Assembly: GCA_963755635.1 (NCBI GenBank)
Contig: CAVWKS010000019.1
Coordinates: 1 to 64,000, forward strand
Direction of reading: 5' to 3'
DNA from: AC-32 sp963755635
GTDB lineage: Bacteria > Actinomycetota > Thermoleophilia > Gaiellales > Gaiellaceae
Length of the DNA stretch: 64,000 nucleotides
In this document: piece by piece, positions 17,567 to 25,434 of the stretch
Position numbering within the stretch: the stretch's first letter is position 1
How the letters are laid out: every line of letters begins with the position of its first letter
Notes under the pieces: generated by a model
What the model saw: only the letters and a program-made list of their open reading frames with translations
Databases searched by the model: none
Told to the model about the DNA's origin: nothing
Position numbers and translations under genes: made by a program

Positions 17567-17840
17567 CAACCGCTCGGCAGAGCAGGTCCGCCTCGACATC
17601 GAGGAGGAGCGCGAGCGCCTCGCGGCGTCCGTCGATGACCTGCGAGCCGGAATCGGCGAGGCCACCGACATCAACGCCAAGCTGTCGGGGAAGCTCCCGG
17701 CGGCTGCCGCGGCGGCGGCCGGCCTCGGCTTCCTGCTCGGCGGCGGCGTCGGCGCGACGATGCGCTTGGTCTTCCGGCGCGGGCGCGAAGGCAAGGAGAA
17801 GGCCCGCTTCGGGCCCTTCTCGCTGATCGACCGCGACTGA
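17553..17840 (+). CDS. DUF3618-family protein
   Basis: Intact, 95 residues. A helical N-terminal domain typical of DUF3618 (SAEQVRLDIEEERERLAASV, DDLRAGIGEATDINAKLSG) is followed by one hydrophobic segment (PAAAAAAAGLGFLLGGGVGA) and a basic C-terminus. The ATG overlaps the DUF1469 stop by 14 bases. The pair is a common envelope-associated unit in actinobacteria. Confidence 0.75.
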   Translation: MDRTSNRSAEQVRLDIEEERERLAASVDDLRAGIGEATDINAKLSGKLPAAAAAAAGLGFLLGGGVGATMRLVFRRGREGKEKARFGPFSLIDRD

Positions 17841-17909
17841 GGAGGGCTTGACGAAACCTGGTCTGAGCCGCCGGGCCGCGCTGTCCGCCCGAGGCGGCGT
17901 CCTCAGTCG

Positions 17910-17934
17910 GCCCAATAGCTATCCACTATTGGGC
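17910..17934. terminator. hairpin between convergent genes
   Basis: A perfect 9-bp stem GCCCAATAG/CTATTGGGC with a 7-base loop lies between the DUF3618 stop (17840) and the stop of the minus-strand cupredoxin-like gene (18008). It is AT-richer than its surroundings and has no T-run. It is probably a bidirectional terminator. Confidence 0.5.
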
Positions 17935-18007
17935 CTCCCTGCGTCCTTGCCTCGGAACGGCCAGCGCACCCCGGCGACGAGCAAGGTTTCCCCAAGCCCT
18001 CCTAGCG

Positions 18008-18673
18008 CTACTTCACGCTGAAGCTGCGCTTCAGCTTGCGGTGCGCGTCCGAGAAGTACGTGTACTTGCCGGCGCGCAGCGTGAGCTTCCAGGTCGCCTT
18101 GCCGCGCTTCGGGACGCTCGTCTTCTTGGAGACGCCCGGGCCCTTCAGGTGGAAGTTGTCCTTCGCGGAGGCGTCATTGACGGCGATCGAGTACTTGCCG
18201 GCCTTGAGCGACTTGACGACCCCGCTGCCCTTCTTGAGCGTGATCGACTTGCCCGCGACCTTCCCAGAGAGCTTCGTCACGGGGGGTGGCGCGTTGCCCA
18301 CGGTGAAGGTCCTGATCATGATCGTCGGGTGCGCATCGCACAGGTAGGTGTACTTCCCGTCGGTCAGCGTCACGTCCCAGACGGTCGTGCCGGGGTCGAA
18401 GGTCGTGAGCATGTTCACGCCCGGGCCCTTCAGGTGGAAGTTGTGCGTCACGCCGGTCGAGGGATCGGACTGGTTCTGGATCGTGATCGTGTAGTCGCCC
18501 GCCGCGGGGTTCGAGACGAGGTTGCCGTTCGCGTCCCTCAGCGAGATCGAGAACCCCGGGCCGACCGTGCCCGTGAGCGCGATTCCCGTCGCCGCGGGGC
18601 GCGCCGCGGCGGGCCCGAGCGCGAGCGCGGACAGGAGCACCAGCAAGATCAGGGGCAGGCGGACACGGCGCAC
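18008..18673 (-). CDS. secreted protein with two cupredoxin-like repeats
   Basis: A 221-residue exported protein. The GTG at 18673 is chosen because GAGGAGG lies 6 bases upstream; a signal peptide follows (RLPLILLVLLSALALGPAAA). Two homologous plastocyanin-like repeats follow. Repeat 1 has THNFHLKGPGV and YTYLCDAHPTIM, which keep His, Cys, His and Met at blue-copper positions. Repeat 2 has KDNFHLKGPGV and YTYFSDAHRKLK, with Ser in place of Cys. Repeat 1 may bind copper; repeat 2 probably does not. Confidence 0.75.
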   Translation of the reverse strand: MRRVRLPLILLVLLSALALGPAAARPAATGIALTGTVGPGFSISLRDANGNLVSNPAAGDYTITIQNQSDPSTGVTHNFHLKGPGVNMLTTFDPGTTVWDVTLTDGKYTYLCDAHPTIMIRTFTVGNAPPPVTKLSGKVAGKSITLKKGSGVVKSLKAGKYSIAVNDASAKDNFHLKGPGVSKKTSVPKRGKATWKLTLRAGKYTYFSDAHRKLKRSFSVK

Positions 18674-18763
18674 AGGGACCCTCCTCGACGACGTTGTGGC
18701 GGACTTACGGTAGCCCATACGCCGTGGAATCCTGATCGGATTGCGGGTTAGACTCACCGGCGC

Positions 18764-19180
18764 GTGCTCCGCCGCAACCAAAAGGTCGAATTGCTGCGCA
18801 AAGTCCCGTTGTTCGAGCGCTGCTCGAAGAAGGAGCTGGCCGAGATCGCGCAGATCGCCGATGAGATCGACCTGCGAGAGGGAAAGGTGCTGATCCGCGA
18901 GGGCGGCCGCGGGCGGGAGTTCTTCGTCCTGCTCGACGGAGCCGTTGACGTCACGAAGGCCGACGAGCGCATCAACCAGCTCGGCCCTGGCGATTTCTTC
19001 GGTGAGATCGCGCTGATCGCGCCGTCGGCGGTGCGGACCGCGACGGTCACGGCGACGACCGATATCGATGCGCTCGTGGTGACGGCTCAGAACTTCCGCG
19101 GGCTGCTGCAGCGCTCGCCTGAGATCAACCTGAAGGTGCTCGAGGCCGTCGCCGAGCGCCTCGCGCCTGAAGAGATTTAG
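18764..19180 (+). CDS. cyclic nucleotide-binding domain protein
   Basis: Intact, 138 residues starting at GTG 18764 (VLRRNQKVELLRKVPLFERC). The CNMP fold is clear: FERCSKKELAEIAQIADEID, GKVLIREGGRGREFFVLLDG and the phosphate-binding-cassette region PGDFFGEIALI followed by SAVRTATVTATT. In true cAMP-binders the cassette ends RSA/RTA-S; here AVRTATV is close. No DNA-binding domain is attached, so it may act through partner proteins. It is convergent with pheT, overlapping by 4 bases. Confidence 0.75.
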   Translation: MLRRNQKVELLRKVPLFERCSKKELAEIAQIADEIDLREGKVLIREGGRGREFFVLLDGAVDVTKADERINQLGPGDFFGEIALIAPSAVRTATVTATTDIDALVVTAQNFRGLLQRSPEINLKVLEAVAERLAPEEI

Positions 19181-21477
19181 GCCCGCAACTCGGCGCCGAA
19201 GCGCTCCGCGAGGGCGCTTACGATCTTCTCGCGCAGCCCGGCTGCGTCCTCGTCGGTCAGCGTCCGCTCGGGCGACTGGAAGCTGACCGCGAAGGCGATC
19301 GACTTGCGGCCCTCGCCGACCTGCTCGCCGCGGTAGACGTCGAACGGGCGCATCTCGTGCAGCTCCGGGCCGGCCGCCTCTCGCGCTGCTGCGGCGAGCT
19401 CCGCGGCAGTGACGCCCTCCGGGACCGTGAACGCGAGATCCTGGCGCAGCGCCGGGAACGTGATCACGTCTTCGTAGACGAGCCGCTCGGGCACGCGGGC
19501 GAACAGCGTCGGCAGGTCGACCTCGAAGACGCCCCACTCGCCCTCGAGCCGCTCCGGGTGGAGCTCGCCGACCCAGCCGCCCTCGAACGCGGCCGCCTTG
19601 CCGGGATGGAGGAACGGCAGCTGCGTGCGCTCGAAGGTCGGCTCGACCTTCAGCGCCTCGTGCAGCGTCTCGACGACCCCCTTCGCCGCCGGGAAGCCGC
19701 CCTGGACGATCCCGCCCGCGCGCCAGCGCTCCTCGGGGCGCGGGTCGGCCGGCGGCAGGTAGACGCGGGCGAGCTCGAACAAGCGGATGCCCTCGTTGCC
19801 CACGTCGGCGTTGTGGCCCGCGGTGACGACGAGGCCGTCGAGCAGCGTCGTCCTGAGAACGGCCTGGTCGGAAGTGAGCGGCGTCGGCAGGCGCAGTGCG
19901 TTCGGGTCGACGTCGGAGCCGATCAGGCTCGTGGTGTAGATCTCGGAGCAGCCCGCGCCGACGAGCGCTTCCTCGACCAGGCGCCGGAGCCGCTGCTCGC
20001 GCGTCAGCGATCCGCCGGTGCGTCGCAGCGGGAGCGTGAAGGGGATCTCGTCCAGGTGGAAGCGGGCGACCTCCTCGACGACGTCGGCCTCGCGCGTGAC
20101 GTCGCGCGCGCGCCAGGTCGGGACGGTGACGTTCCAGTCCTTCGCGACGTCGAAGCCGAGGCCGGTCAGGATTCGCTGCTGCTCTTTGTCGGCGAGCTCG
20201 AGGCCGATCAGCTCGTTCGCGCGCTCCGGGCGGAAGCGGACGACCGGGCGCTCCGGAAGCTCGGCCGCGACCTCGGTCTCGCCGGCGAATGTCGCTCCGG
20301 TGAGCTCGAGGATCAGCCTGGTCGCGAGGTCGGCGGCGGGCTCGGCCAGGTACGGGTCGACGCCCTTCTCCCAACGGCCCGAGCCTTCCGTGCGCAGGCC
20401 GAGGCGCTCGGAGCTCCTGAGGATCGTGAGCGGCTCGAAGTTCGCGGCCTCGAGCAGGACGGTGGTCGTGGACTCGTCGACCTCGCTGTCCTCCGAGCCC
20501 ATGATCCCGGCGAGCGCGACCGGCTTCGACGCGTCGGCGATCACCAGGTCGGTCCGCTCCAGCGTGCGCTCCTCGCCATCGAGCGTGCGGATCTTCTCGC
20601 CCTGCGCGGCCCGCCGGACGACGATGCGGCCCTCGTCGAGCTTGGCCGTGTCGAACGCGTGCAGCGGGTTGCCGAGCCCGAGCATCACGTAATTGGTCAC
20701 GTCGACGATGTTCGAGATCGGGCGCATGCCCGCCGCGACGAGGCGCGCCTTCAGCCAGGCCGGCGAAGGGCCGATCGTGATGTCCTGGAAGAGCCGCCCG
20801 ATGTAGCGCGGGCAGCCCTCGAGGTCCTCGACCTCTACCCGCACCTCCTCGGCCTTTTGTCCAAGTAACAGACTGTTACTTGGGATTGATTCCGCTTGTG
20901 GTGCCAGCTCGGCGTCGTAGATGACGGCGACCTCGCGGGCGATGCCGTAGACGGAGAGCAGGTCCGGCCGGTTCGGCGTGATCTCGAGATCGAGCACGTC
21001 GTCGGCCAACGGGAGGACGTCCGCGAGCGGCGTCCCCGCCTCCGGGCCGTCGTCGAGCACCATGATCCCGCTGTGGTCCTGGCCGAGCTCGAGCTCGCGC
21101 TCGGAGAGGATCATCCCCTCGGAGACCTCGCCGCGCAGCTTCGCAGCCTCGAGCTTCTGGCCACCCGGAAGCACCGCGCCCGGCAGCGCGACGGCGACCT
21201 TGGCGCCGGCGCCGAAGTTCCACGCGCCGCAGACGATCTGGCGCGGCTCGCCCTCCCCCACGTCGACGCGACAGAGCTGCAGCCGGTCGGCGTTCGGGTG
21301 CTTGCCGGCCTCGACCACGAGCCCGACGCGGTAGAGCCCGAGGTTGCCGTCCTCGTCGACGACTCCATGGTGGATCACCCGCTCGACCTCGCAGGTAGAG
21401 GCCAGGCGCACAGCCAGCTCCGCCGCGGTGGCGTCCACCGCGACGTACTCGCGCAACCAGTTCAGCGGGACTCGCAT
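19177..21477 (-). CDS. pheT: phenylalanyl-tRNA synthetase beta subunit
   Basis: An intact protein of about 766 residues from ATG 21477 (MRVPLNWLREYVAVDATAAE). It has the EMAP/tRNA-binding domain (GEPRQIVCGAWNFGAGAKVA), B3/4 editing domain (VDVTNYVMLGLGNPLHAFD), B5 (RPERANELIGLELADKEQQR), the catalytic-like module and the C-terminal ferredoxin-like anticodon domain (FPALRQDLAFTVPEG). Its start overlaps the pheS stop (TGATG). An AT-rich perfect 23-bp palindrome (20861-20883) lies in frame and encodes SNSLLLG between the tRNA-binding domain and B1. Confidence 0.95.
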   Translation of the reverse strand: MRVPLNWLREYVAVDATAAELAVRLASTCEVERVIHHGVVDEDGNLGLYRVGLVVEAGKHPNADRLQLCRVDVGEGEPRQIVCGAWNFGAGAKVAVALPGAVLPGGQKLEAAKLRGEVSEGMILSERELELGQDHSGIMVLDDGPEAGTPLADVLPLADDVLDLEITPNRPDLLSVYGIAREVAVIYDAELAPQAESIPSNSLLLGQKAEEVRVEVEDLEGCPRYIGRLFQDITIGPSPAWLKARLVAAGMRPISNIVDVTNYVMLGLGNPLHAFDTAKLDEGRIVVRRAAQGEKIRTLDGEERTLERTDLVIADASKPVALAGIMGSEDSEVDESTTTVLLEAANFEPLTILRSSERLGLRTEGSGRWEKGVDPYLAEPAADLATRLILELTGATFAGETEVAAELPERPVVRFRPERANELIGLELADKEQQRILTGLGFDVAKDWNVTVPTWRARDVTREADVVEEVARFHLDEIPFTLPLRRTGGSLTREQRLRRLVEEALVGAGCSEIYTTSLIGSDVDPNALRLPTPLTSDQAVLRTTLLDGLVVTAGHNADVGNEGIRLFELARVYLPPADPRPEERWRAGGIVQGGFPAAKGVVETLHEALKVEPTFERTQLPFLHPGKAAAFEGGWVGELHPERLEGEWGVFEVDLPTLFARVPERLVYEDVITFPALRQDLAFTVPEGVTAAELAAAAREAAGPELHEMRPFDVYRGEQVGEGRKSIAFAVSFQSPERTLTDEDAAGLREKIVSALAERFGAELRA
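20861..20883. repeat. AT-rich perfect palindrome inserted in frame in pheT
   Basis: Arms CCAAGTAACAG and CTGTTACTTGG are perfectly complementary around a single A. It is conspicuously AT-rich within a GC-rich gene and lies where PheT proteins usually have a short variable linker, so it does not break a conserved domain. It looks like a small palindromic mobile element tolerated in a coding sequence. Confidence 0.7.
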
Positions 21478-22472
21478 CAGAACTGCTCGAGGAAGCGGAG
21501 GTCGTTCTCCCAGAACAGGCGGATGTCCGGCACCCCGTGGCGCAGCATCGCGATCCGCTCGAGGCCGATCCCGAACGCGAACCCGGAGACCTGCTCGGGG
21601 TCGTAGCCGACGTTGCGGAGCACGTTCGGGTCGACGAGCCCGGAGCCGCCGAGCTCGAGCCAGCCCGTGTGCTTGCAGGTGCGGCAACCCGCTCCGTCGC
21701 AGATGAAGCACGAGACCGCGAGCTGCAGCGACGGCTCGGTGAACGGGAAGAAGTCGGTCGCGAAGCGCACCCGCTGCCTTTCGCCGAAGAACGCGCGGCA
21801 GAGGTGCAGCAGCGTGCCCTTCAGATCGGCGAGCGTGATTCCCTCGGCCACGGCCAGGCCCTCCACCTGGTGGAAGATCGGGAAGTTCTTCGCCTCGATC
21901 GTGTCGCGGCGGTAGACCCGGCCGAGCGAGACCATGTAGACCGGCGGCTCGCGCGACTCCATCACGCGGATCTGTGAAGCCGACGTCTCGGTGCGCAGGA
22001 CGACGTCGCCGTTCAGGAAGAGCGTGTGCAGCGGCGAGCGGGTGACGTGGCCCGGCGCCATGTTGAGCGCGTCGAACAGGTGGTAGGTGTCCTCGACCTC
22101 GTCGCCGTCGACGACCTCGTAGCCAAGGCCGACGAAGACGTCCTCGACCTCGCGGCGGATCTGCGTCAGCAGGTGGTAGTGGCCGCGCGGCGGCGCGTCG
22201 CCGGGAAGCGTGACGTCGAACGCCTGCTCACCGAGGAGCTGCTCGAGCTCGGCGCCGCGGAGTGCCTGCTCGCGCTCGGCGAAGGCTGACTCGAGGCGCT
22301 CGCGCAGCGCGTTCAGCGTCATCCCGGTCTCGCGGTCGCGGACCTCACGCAGCGCCTGCTTCAGCTCGCTCTTGCGGCCGAGGTAGCGGACACGCGCCTG
22401 CTCGAGCTCGTCGGAGCTCGCCGCGGCCGCGATCGCGCTCTGCGCCTCGGTTTCCAGGGTGTTCGGATCCAC
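21477..22472 (-). CDS. pheS: phenylalanyl-tRNA synthetase alpha subunit
   Basis: Intact, 331 residues. The frame is open upstream, but GTG 22472 (VDPNTLETEAQSAIAAAASS) fits the family length. The N-terminal coiled coil (RVRYLGRKSELKQALREVRD) precedes the class II core: motif 1 region VFVGLGYEVVDGDEVEDTYH, DALNMAPGHVTRSPLHTLFL, motif 2 VYRRDTIEAKNFPIFHQVEG and motif 3 GFAFGIGLERIAMLRHGVPD. First gene of pheST; the divergent methyltransferase starts 25 bases away. Confidence 0.95.
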   Translation of the reverse strand: MDPNTLETEAQSAIAAAASSDELEQARVRYLGRKSELKQALREVRDRETGMTLNALRERLESAFAEREQALRGAELEQLLGEQAFDVTLPGDAPPRGHYHLLTQIRREVEDVFVGLGYEVVDGDEVEDTYHLFDALNMAPGHVTRSPLHTLFLNGDVVLRTETSASQIRVMESREPPVYMVSLGRVYRRDTIEAKNFPIFHQVEGLAVAEGITLADLKGTLLHLCRAFFGERQRVRFATDFFPFTEPSLQLAVSCFICDGAGCRTCKHTGWLELGGSGLVDPNVLRNVGYDPEQVSGFAFGIGLERIAMLRHGVPDIRLFWENDLRFLEQF

Positions 22473-22496
22473 GCGGCGACTGTACCATCGCCCTTC

Positions 22497-23189
22497 GTGA
22501 GCTATTACGACGCGTTCGCGCCCGTCTACGACGACTGGGCCTCGAAGATGACGGAGGACGTCGCGTTCTACGTCGAGCTCGCCCGCGAGGCCGATGGGCC
22601 GGTAGTGGAGCTCGCGGTCGGGAACGGGCGCGTGGCGATCCCGGTCGCGCAGGCGATCGGGCGGCCGATGCTCGGGATCGACTTGTCGCCGGCGATGCTG
22701 GCGATCGCGCGGGAGCGCGCGGCCGAGGCGGGCGTCGAGCTCGAGCTGCGCGAGCAGGACATGCGCGAGCTCAGGCTCGAGGAGCCCGCGGCCCTGATCT
22801 ATTGCCCGTACCGCGCGATGCTCCACCTGCCGACCTGGCGCGACAAGCGCCTCGTGTTCGAGCTGGTCGCGGCGGCGCTGCGGCCGGGCGGGCGGTTCGC
22901 GTGGAACGTGTTCGTCTTCAACCACCACGTCGCGGCCAAGATGGACGGCGAGTGGGAAGAGCACGCGGGGATCAAGAACCGCGTGACGCACGTCCCGGCC
23001 GACAACCGGATCGACCTCGAGCTCGACACGGGCGCGGAGGTCTCGCTCTGGTGGGCGACCCGCTCCGAGTGGGAAGGGCTCGTCGAGGTCTCGGGGCTCG
23101 AGGTCGAGGCGCTGTACGGCGGGTTCGAGCGCGAGCCGTTCGACGAGCAGAGCAACGAGTTCGTATGGATCGCACGGAAGCCCGCGTAA
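22497..23189 (+). CDS. class I SAM-dependent methyltransferase (first of a tandem pair)
   Basis: Intact, 230 residues from GTG 22497 (VSYYDAFAPVYDDWASKMTE). The SAM-binding motif I is VVELAVGNGRVAIPVAQAI, then MLGIDLSPAMLAIARERAAE and the post-motif region EEPAALIYCPYRAMLHLPTW. The substrate domain is not diagnostic. It is paralogous to the next gene: both start with a Y-D-x-(F/I)-A pattern and share TEDVAFYV. Confidence 0.85.
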   Translation: MSYYDAFAPVYDDWASKMTEDVAFYVELAREADGPVVELAVGNGRVAIPVAQAIGRPMLGIDLSPAMLAIARERAAEAGVELELREQDMRELRLEEPAALIYCPYRAMLHLPTWRDKRLVFELVAAALRPGGRFAWNVFVFNHHVAAKMDGEWEEHAGIKNRVTHVPADNRIDLELDTGAEVSLWWATRSEWEGLVEVSGLEVEALYGGFEREPFDEQSNEFVWIARKPA

Positions 23190-23890
23190 GCGCTTACGAC
23201 TCGATCGCTCGGCTCTATGACCCCTGGAGCCGCAGCGTCACCGAGGACGTCGCGTTCTACGTAGACGAGGCGAAGCGGGCCGGCTCGCCGGTCGTCGAGC
23301 TCGGAGTCGGCACGGGCCGGATCGCGGTGCCGACGGCGGCTGCGGGGATCTCGGTGATCGGCGTCGACTCGTCGGCGGGGATGCTCGAGGTGTGTCGCGA
23401 GGCGGCCGAGCTGGCGGGCGTCTCGGAGCTTCTCGACCTGCGGCTCGGCGACGTGACGCAGCCGCCGGTCGACGAGCGCGTGCGCCTGGTCACCTGTCCC
23501 TTCCGGTCGTTCCTGCACCTGCTCGACGACGAGCAGCGGCTGCGGGCGCTCCTCGCGGTGCACGAGCTGCTCGTTCCCGGAGGCCGGTTCGTCTTCGACG
23601 TCTTCGCTCCCGGGCCCGACGACATCCAGGACACGCACGGCCGCTGGCTCGAGCGCGAGCCGGGGATCTTCGAGCGGGCGGACTGGGACACCCGGGCGCG
23701 AACGCTGAAGCTCTCCGTGCGCGGCAACGCGGGCGCGACCTCGTTCATGCTCGCCTGGCTCTCGCCGAAGGAGTGGTCGAAGCTGCTCGAGCGCGCGGGC
23801 TTCCAGGTGCTCGGCTGCTACGGCTGGTTCGACAAGCGCCCGTACACAGGCGGCGAGGACACGGTCTGGGTCGCGCGGCGCCCGCACTGA
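23165..23890 (+). CDS. class I SAM-dependent methyltransferase (second of a tandem pair)
   Basis: Intact, 241 residues from ATG 23165, overlapping the preceding gene by 25 bases. Motif I VVELGVGTGRIAVPTAAAG, VIGVDSSAGMLEVCREAAEL and LVTCPFRSFLHLLDDEQRL mirror the upstream protein, so the pair arose by duplication. The C-terminal half (SPKEWSKLLERAGFQVLGCY, GWFDKRPYTGGEDTVWVAR) also aligns. Substrate unknown; the two could form a heterodimer. Confidence 0.85.
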   Translation: MDRTEARVSAYDSIARLYDPWSRSVTEDVAFYVDEAKRAGSPVVELGVGTGRIAVPTAAAGISVIGVDSSAGMLEVCREAAELAGVSELLDLRLGDVTQPPVDERVRLVTCPFRSFLHLLDDEQRLRALLAVHELLVPGGRFVFDVFAPGPDDIQDTHGRWLEREPGIFERADWDTRARTLKLSVRGNAGATSFMLAWLSPKEWSKLLERAGFQVLGCYGWFDKRPYTGGEDTVWVARRPH

Positions 23891-23900
23891 CCCGAACGGC

Positions 23901-23941
23901 CACGTCCGGGGTCAGACCCTGGACGTGTCCGTTTCGGACAC
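23901..23941. repeat. double palindromic (REP-like) element or terminator between convergent genes
   Basis: Two adjacent hairpins: CACGTCC...GGACGTG (23901-23927) enclosing GGGTC-A-GACCC, and GTGTCCG-TTT-CGGACAC (23925-23941). They fill the gap between the second methyltransferase and the MOSC gene. The compact nested symmetry resembles REP elements moved by IS200-like (RAYT) transposases more than a simple terminator, but either role fits. Confidence 0.55.
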
Positions 23942-23961
23942 GGGCGCGGCTGGAGGAAGGC

Positions 23962-24378
23962 CTAGACGAGCTCGACTTGGTCGCCGACGGCGACTTCGCC
24001 TGACTCGACCACTCGGGCGAGCATGCCGCGCTTGCCCTCGAGCTCCGCGCGGAGGCCCTGGCGCAGCTCGTCCATCCGGTGGCACGGGTCGCAGACCATG
24101 GTGATCTCGAACAGCGCCTCGCCGGCCTTGACCTGCTGCCCGATCGGCCACTGCTCGACGTCGTCGCCCTCGACAGTGAAGTTCTCCCGGACCGCGCCGG
24201 GCTCGACGCCGACCGACTGGAGGTGCTCGAGCGACACGAACAGCACCTCCCGCTTCGGCGGGTTCGCGTGCGCGCAGCCCTCGAGACCCAGCCCCGCGAT
24301 CGCCTGAGCGCGCTCGTGCCCCACGGAGCGGCCGCTCTTGCGTCCCGGTGACGTCCAGATCCCGACGATCTTCGCCAT
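23962..24378 (-). CDS. MOSC-domain protein
   Basis: Intact, 138 residues, MAKIVGIWTSPGRKSGRSVG at the start. MOSC (molybdenum cofactor sulfurase C-terminal) hallmarks are GLGLEGCAHANPPKREVLFV, GVEPGAVRENFTVEGDDVEQ and GEALFEITMVCDPCHRMDEL, with the conserved Cys in VCDPCHRM. Stand-alone MOSC proteins carry or transfer sulfur or metal-sulfur groups. It ends 11 bases... from no other gene on its 3' side and follows the RNA methyltransferase gene by 10 bases, so probably the same transcript. Confidence 0.85.
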   Translation of the reverse strand: MAKIVGIWTSPGRKSGRSVGHERAQAIAGLGLEGCAHANPPKREVLFVSLEHLQSVGVEPGAVRENFTVEGDDVEQWPIGQQVKAGEALFEITMVCDPCHRMDELRQGLRAELEGKRGMLARVVESGEVAVGDQVELV

Positions 24379-24388
24379 GGTCGTCACT

Positions 24389-25069
24389 CTAGTCGCGCCG
24401 GCGGCGAAGCTCGTACAGCGCGAGCGCCGCTGCAGTCGCCACGTTGAGCGACTCGGCGCCCTGCGCGAGCTCGATCGAAGCGCTCGCGTCGCACGCGGCC
24501 GCGACCTCCTCGGGCAGGCCCTCCCGCTCCGCCCCGAGCACGAACGTGACCTGACCGTCCAGGTCGATCGCAGACAGCGGCTCGCCGCCGTGCGCGACAA
24601 GCGCCACGCGCCGGCCTGGCGCCTCCTCGAACCCCGCGAGCGGGACGCGGAAGATCGCCCCCATCGACGCTCGCACGGCCTTCGGCCCGGTCGGGTCGGC
24701 ACAAGCGTCCGAGAGCGCCACGAACGCCGGCCCGAGCGCGTCCGCCGTGCGCAGAATCGTGCCGAGGTTCCCGGGGTCGCCGACCCGCCACAGAGCAAGG
24801 CCGACACCAGAGGCCTCGGTGGGCAGGTCAGACCGCCGGAAGACGGCGATCCGCCGGGCCGGGTGCGGCAGCCCGGAAACCGTTGCCAACACCTCGGCCG
24901 AGACGTTCTCGCCGGCGACGAGCAGCTCCTCCGGCTCGAGACCCGCGGCGAGCCCAGCGTCCACGAGGTCCTCGCCTTCGACCGCGAACAGCCCGAGCTT
25001 GTCCCGCCAGCGCCGGTCGCGCAGCTTCCGAACGAGCTTCAGCCGCGGATTCGCAGCCGACGAGATCAG
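24389..25069 (-). CDS. SpoU/TrmH-family RNA 2'-O-methyltransferase
   Basis: A knotted SAM-dependent methyltransferase that modifies tRNA or rRNA. Motif 1 is LWRVGDPGNLGTILRTADAL, motif 2 TFVLGAEREGLPEEV and motif 3 IELAQGAESLNVATAAALAL. The easily called GTG start at 24964 removes the N-terminal RNA-binding region that is clearly present upstream in frame (NPRLKLVRKLRDRRWRDKLG, LFAVEGEDLVDAGLAAGLEP). The frame runs up to a CTG at 25069 that overlaps the rplT stop, so initiation at CTG or a base error is likely. Confidence 0.85.
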   Translation of the reverse strand: MISSAANPRLKLVRKLRDRRWRDKLGLFAVEGEDLVDAGLAAGLEPEELLVAGENVSAEVLATVSGLPHPARRIAVFRRSDLPTEASGVGLALWRVGDPGNLGTILRTADALGPAFVALSDACADPTGPKAVRASMGAIFRVPLAGFEEAPGRRVALVAHGGEPLSAIDLDGQVTFVLGAEREGLPEEVAAACDASASIELAQGAESLNVATAAALALYELRRRRD

Positions 25070-25431
25070 GACGCTTTTTCGAGCGCCGTCTTCGCCTGCG
25101 CGGCGATCTGCCCGAACGCCTCGGGGTCGCTCACGGCGATGTCGGCGAGCACCTTGCGGTCGAGCGGAACCTCCGCGAGCCGGAGACCGTTCATCAGCTG
25201 GCTGTAGGAGAGCCCTTCCTGCCGCGCCGCCGCGTTGATGCGCTGGATCCAGAGCCGGCGGAACGTCCGCTTGCGGTTCTTGCGGTCGCGGTAGGCGTAG
25301 ACGAGCGAGTGGTCGACCTGCTCCTTCGCGCGCCGGTAGCTCGAATGCTTGAGGCCCCAGTAGCCGCGGGCCTGCTCGAGCACCTTGCGGCGCTTCTTAC
25401 GGGCGGCGACGGATCGCTTGACGCGTGGCAT
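25066..25431 (-). CDS. rplT: 50S ribosomal protein L20 (bL20)
   Basis: Intact, 121 residues. MPRVKRSVAARKKRRKVLEQ, ARGYWGLKHSSYRRAKEQVD and RRLWIQRINAAARQEGLSYS are characteristic of bL20, an early assembly protein binding 23S rRNA. It follows rpmI by 3 bases, the usual infC-rpmI-rplT order. In many bacteria L20 represses this operon by binding its leader. Confidence 0.97.
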   Translation of the reverse strand: MPRVKRSVAARKKRRKVLEQARGYWGLKHSSYRRAKEQVDHSLVYAYRDRKNRKRTFRRLWIQRINAAARQEGLSYSQLMNGLRLAEVPLDRKVLADIAVSDPEAFGQIAAQAKTALEKAS

Positions 25432-25434
25432 CGC

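Noticed and set aside
17159..17840. Prophage remnant because of a holin-like gene
   Set aside because: DUF1469 is a chromosomal family usually next to DUF3618; no integrase, capsid or lysin is present.
19357..20868. 503-codon plus-strand open frame across pheT
   Set aside because: Mirror of third-position GC bias; pheT is complete on the minus strand.
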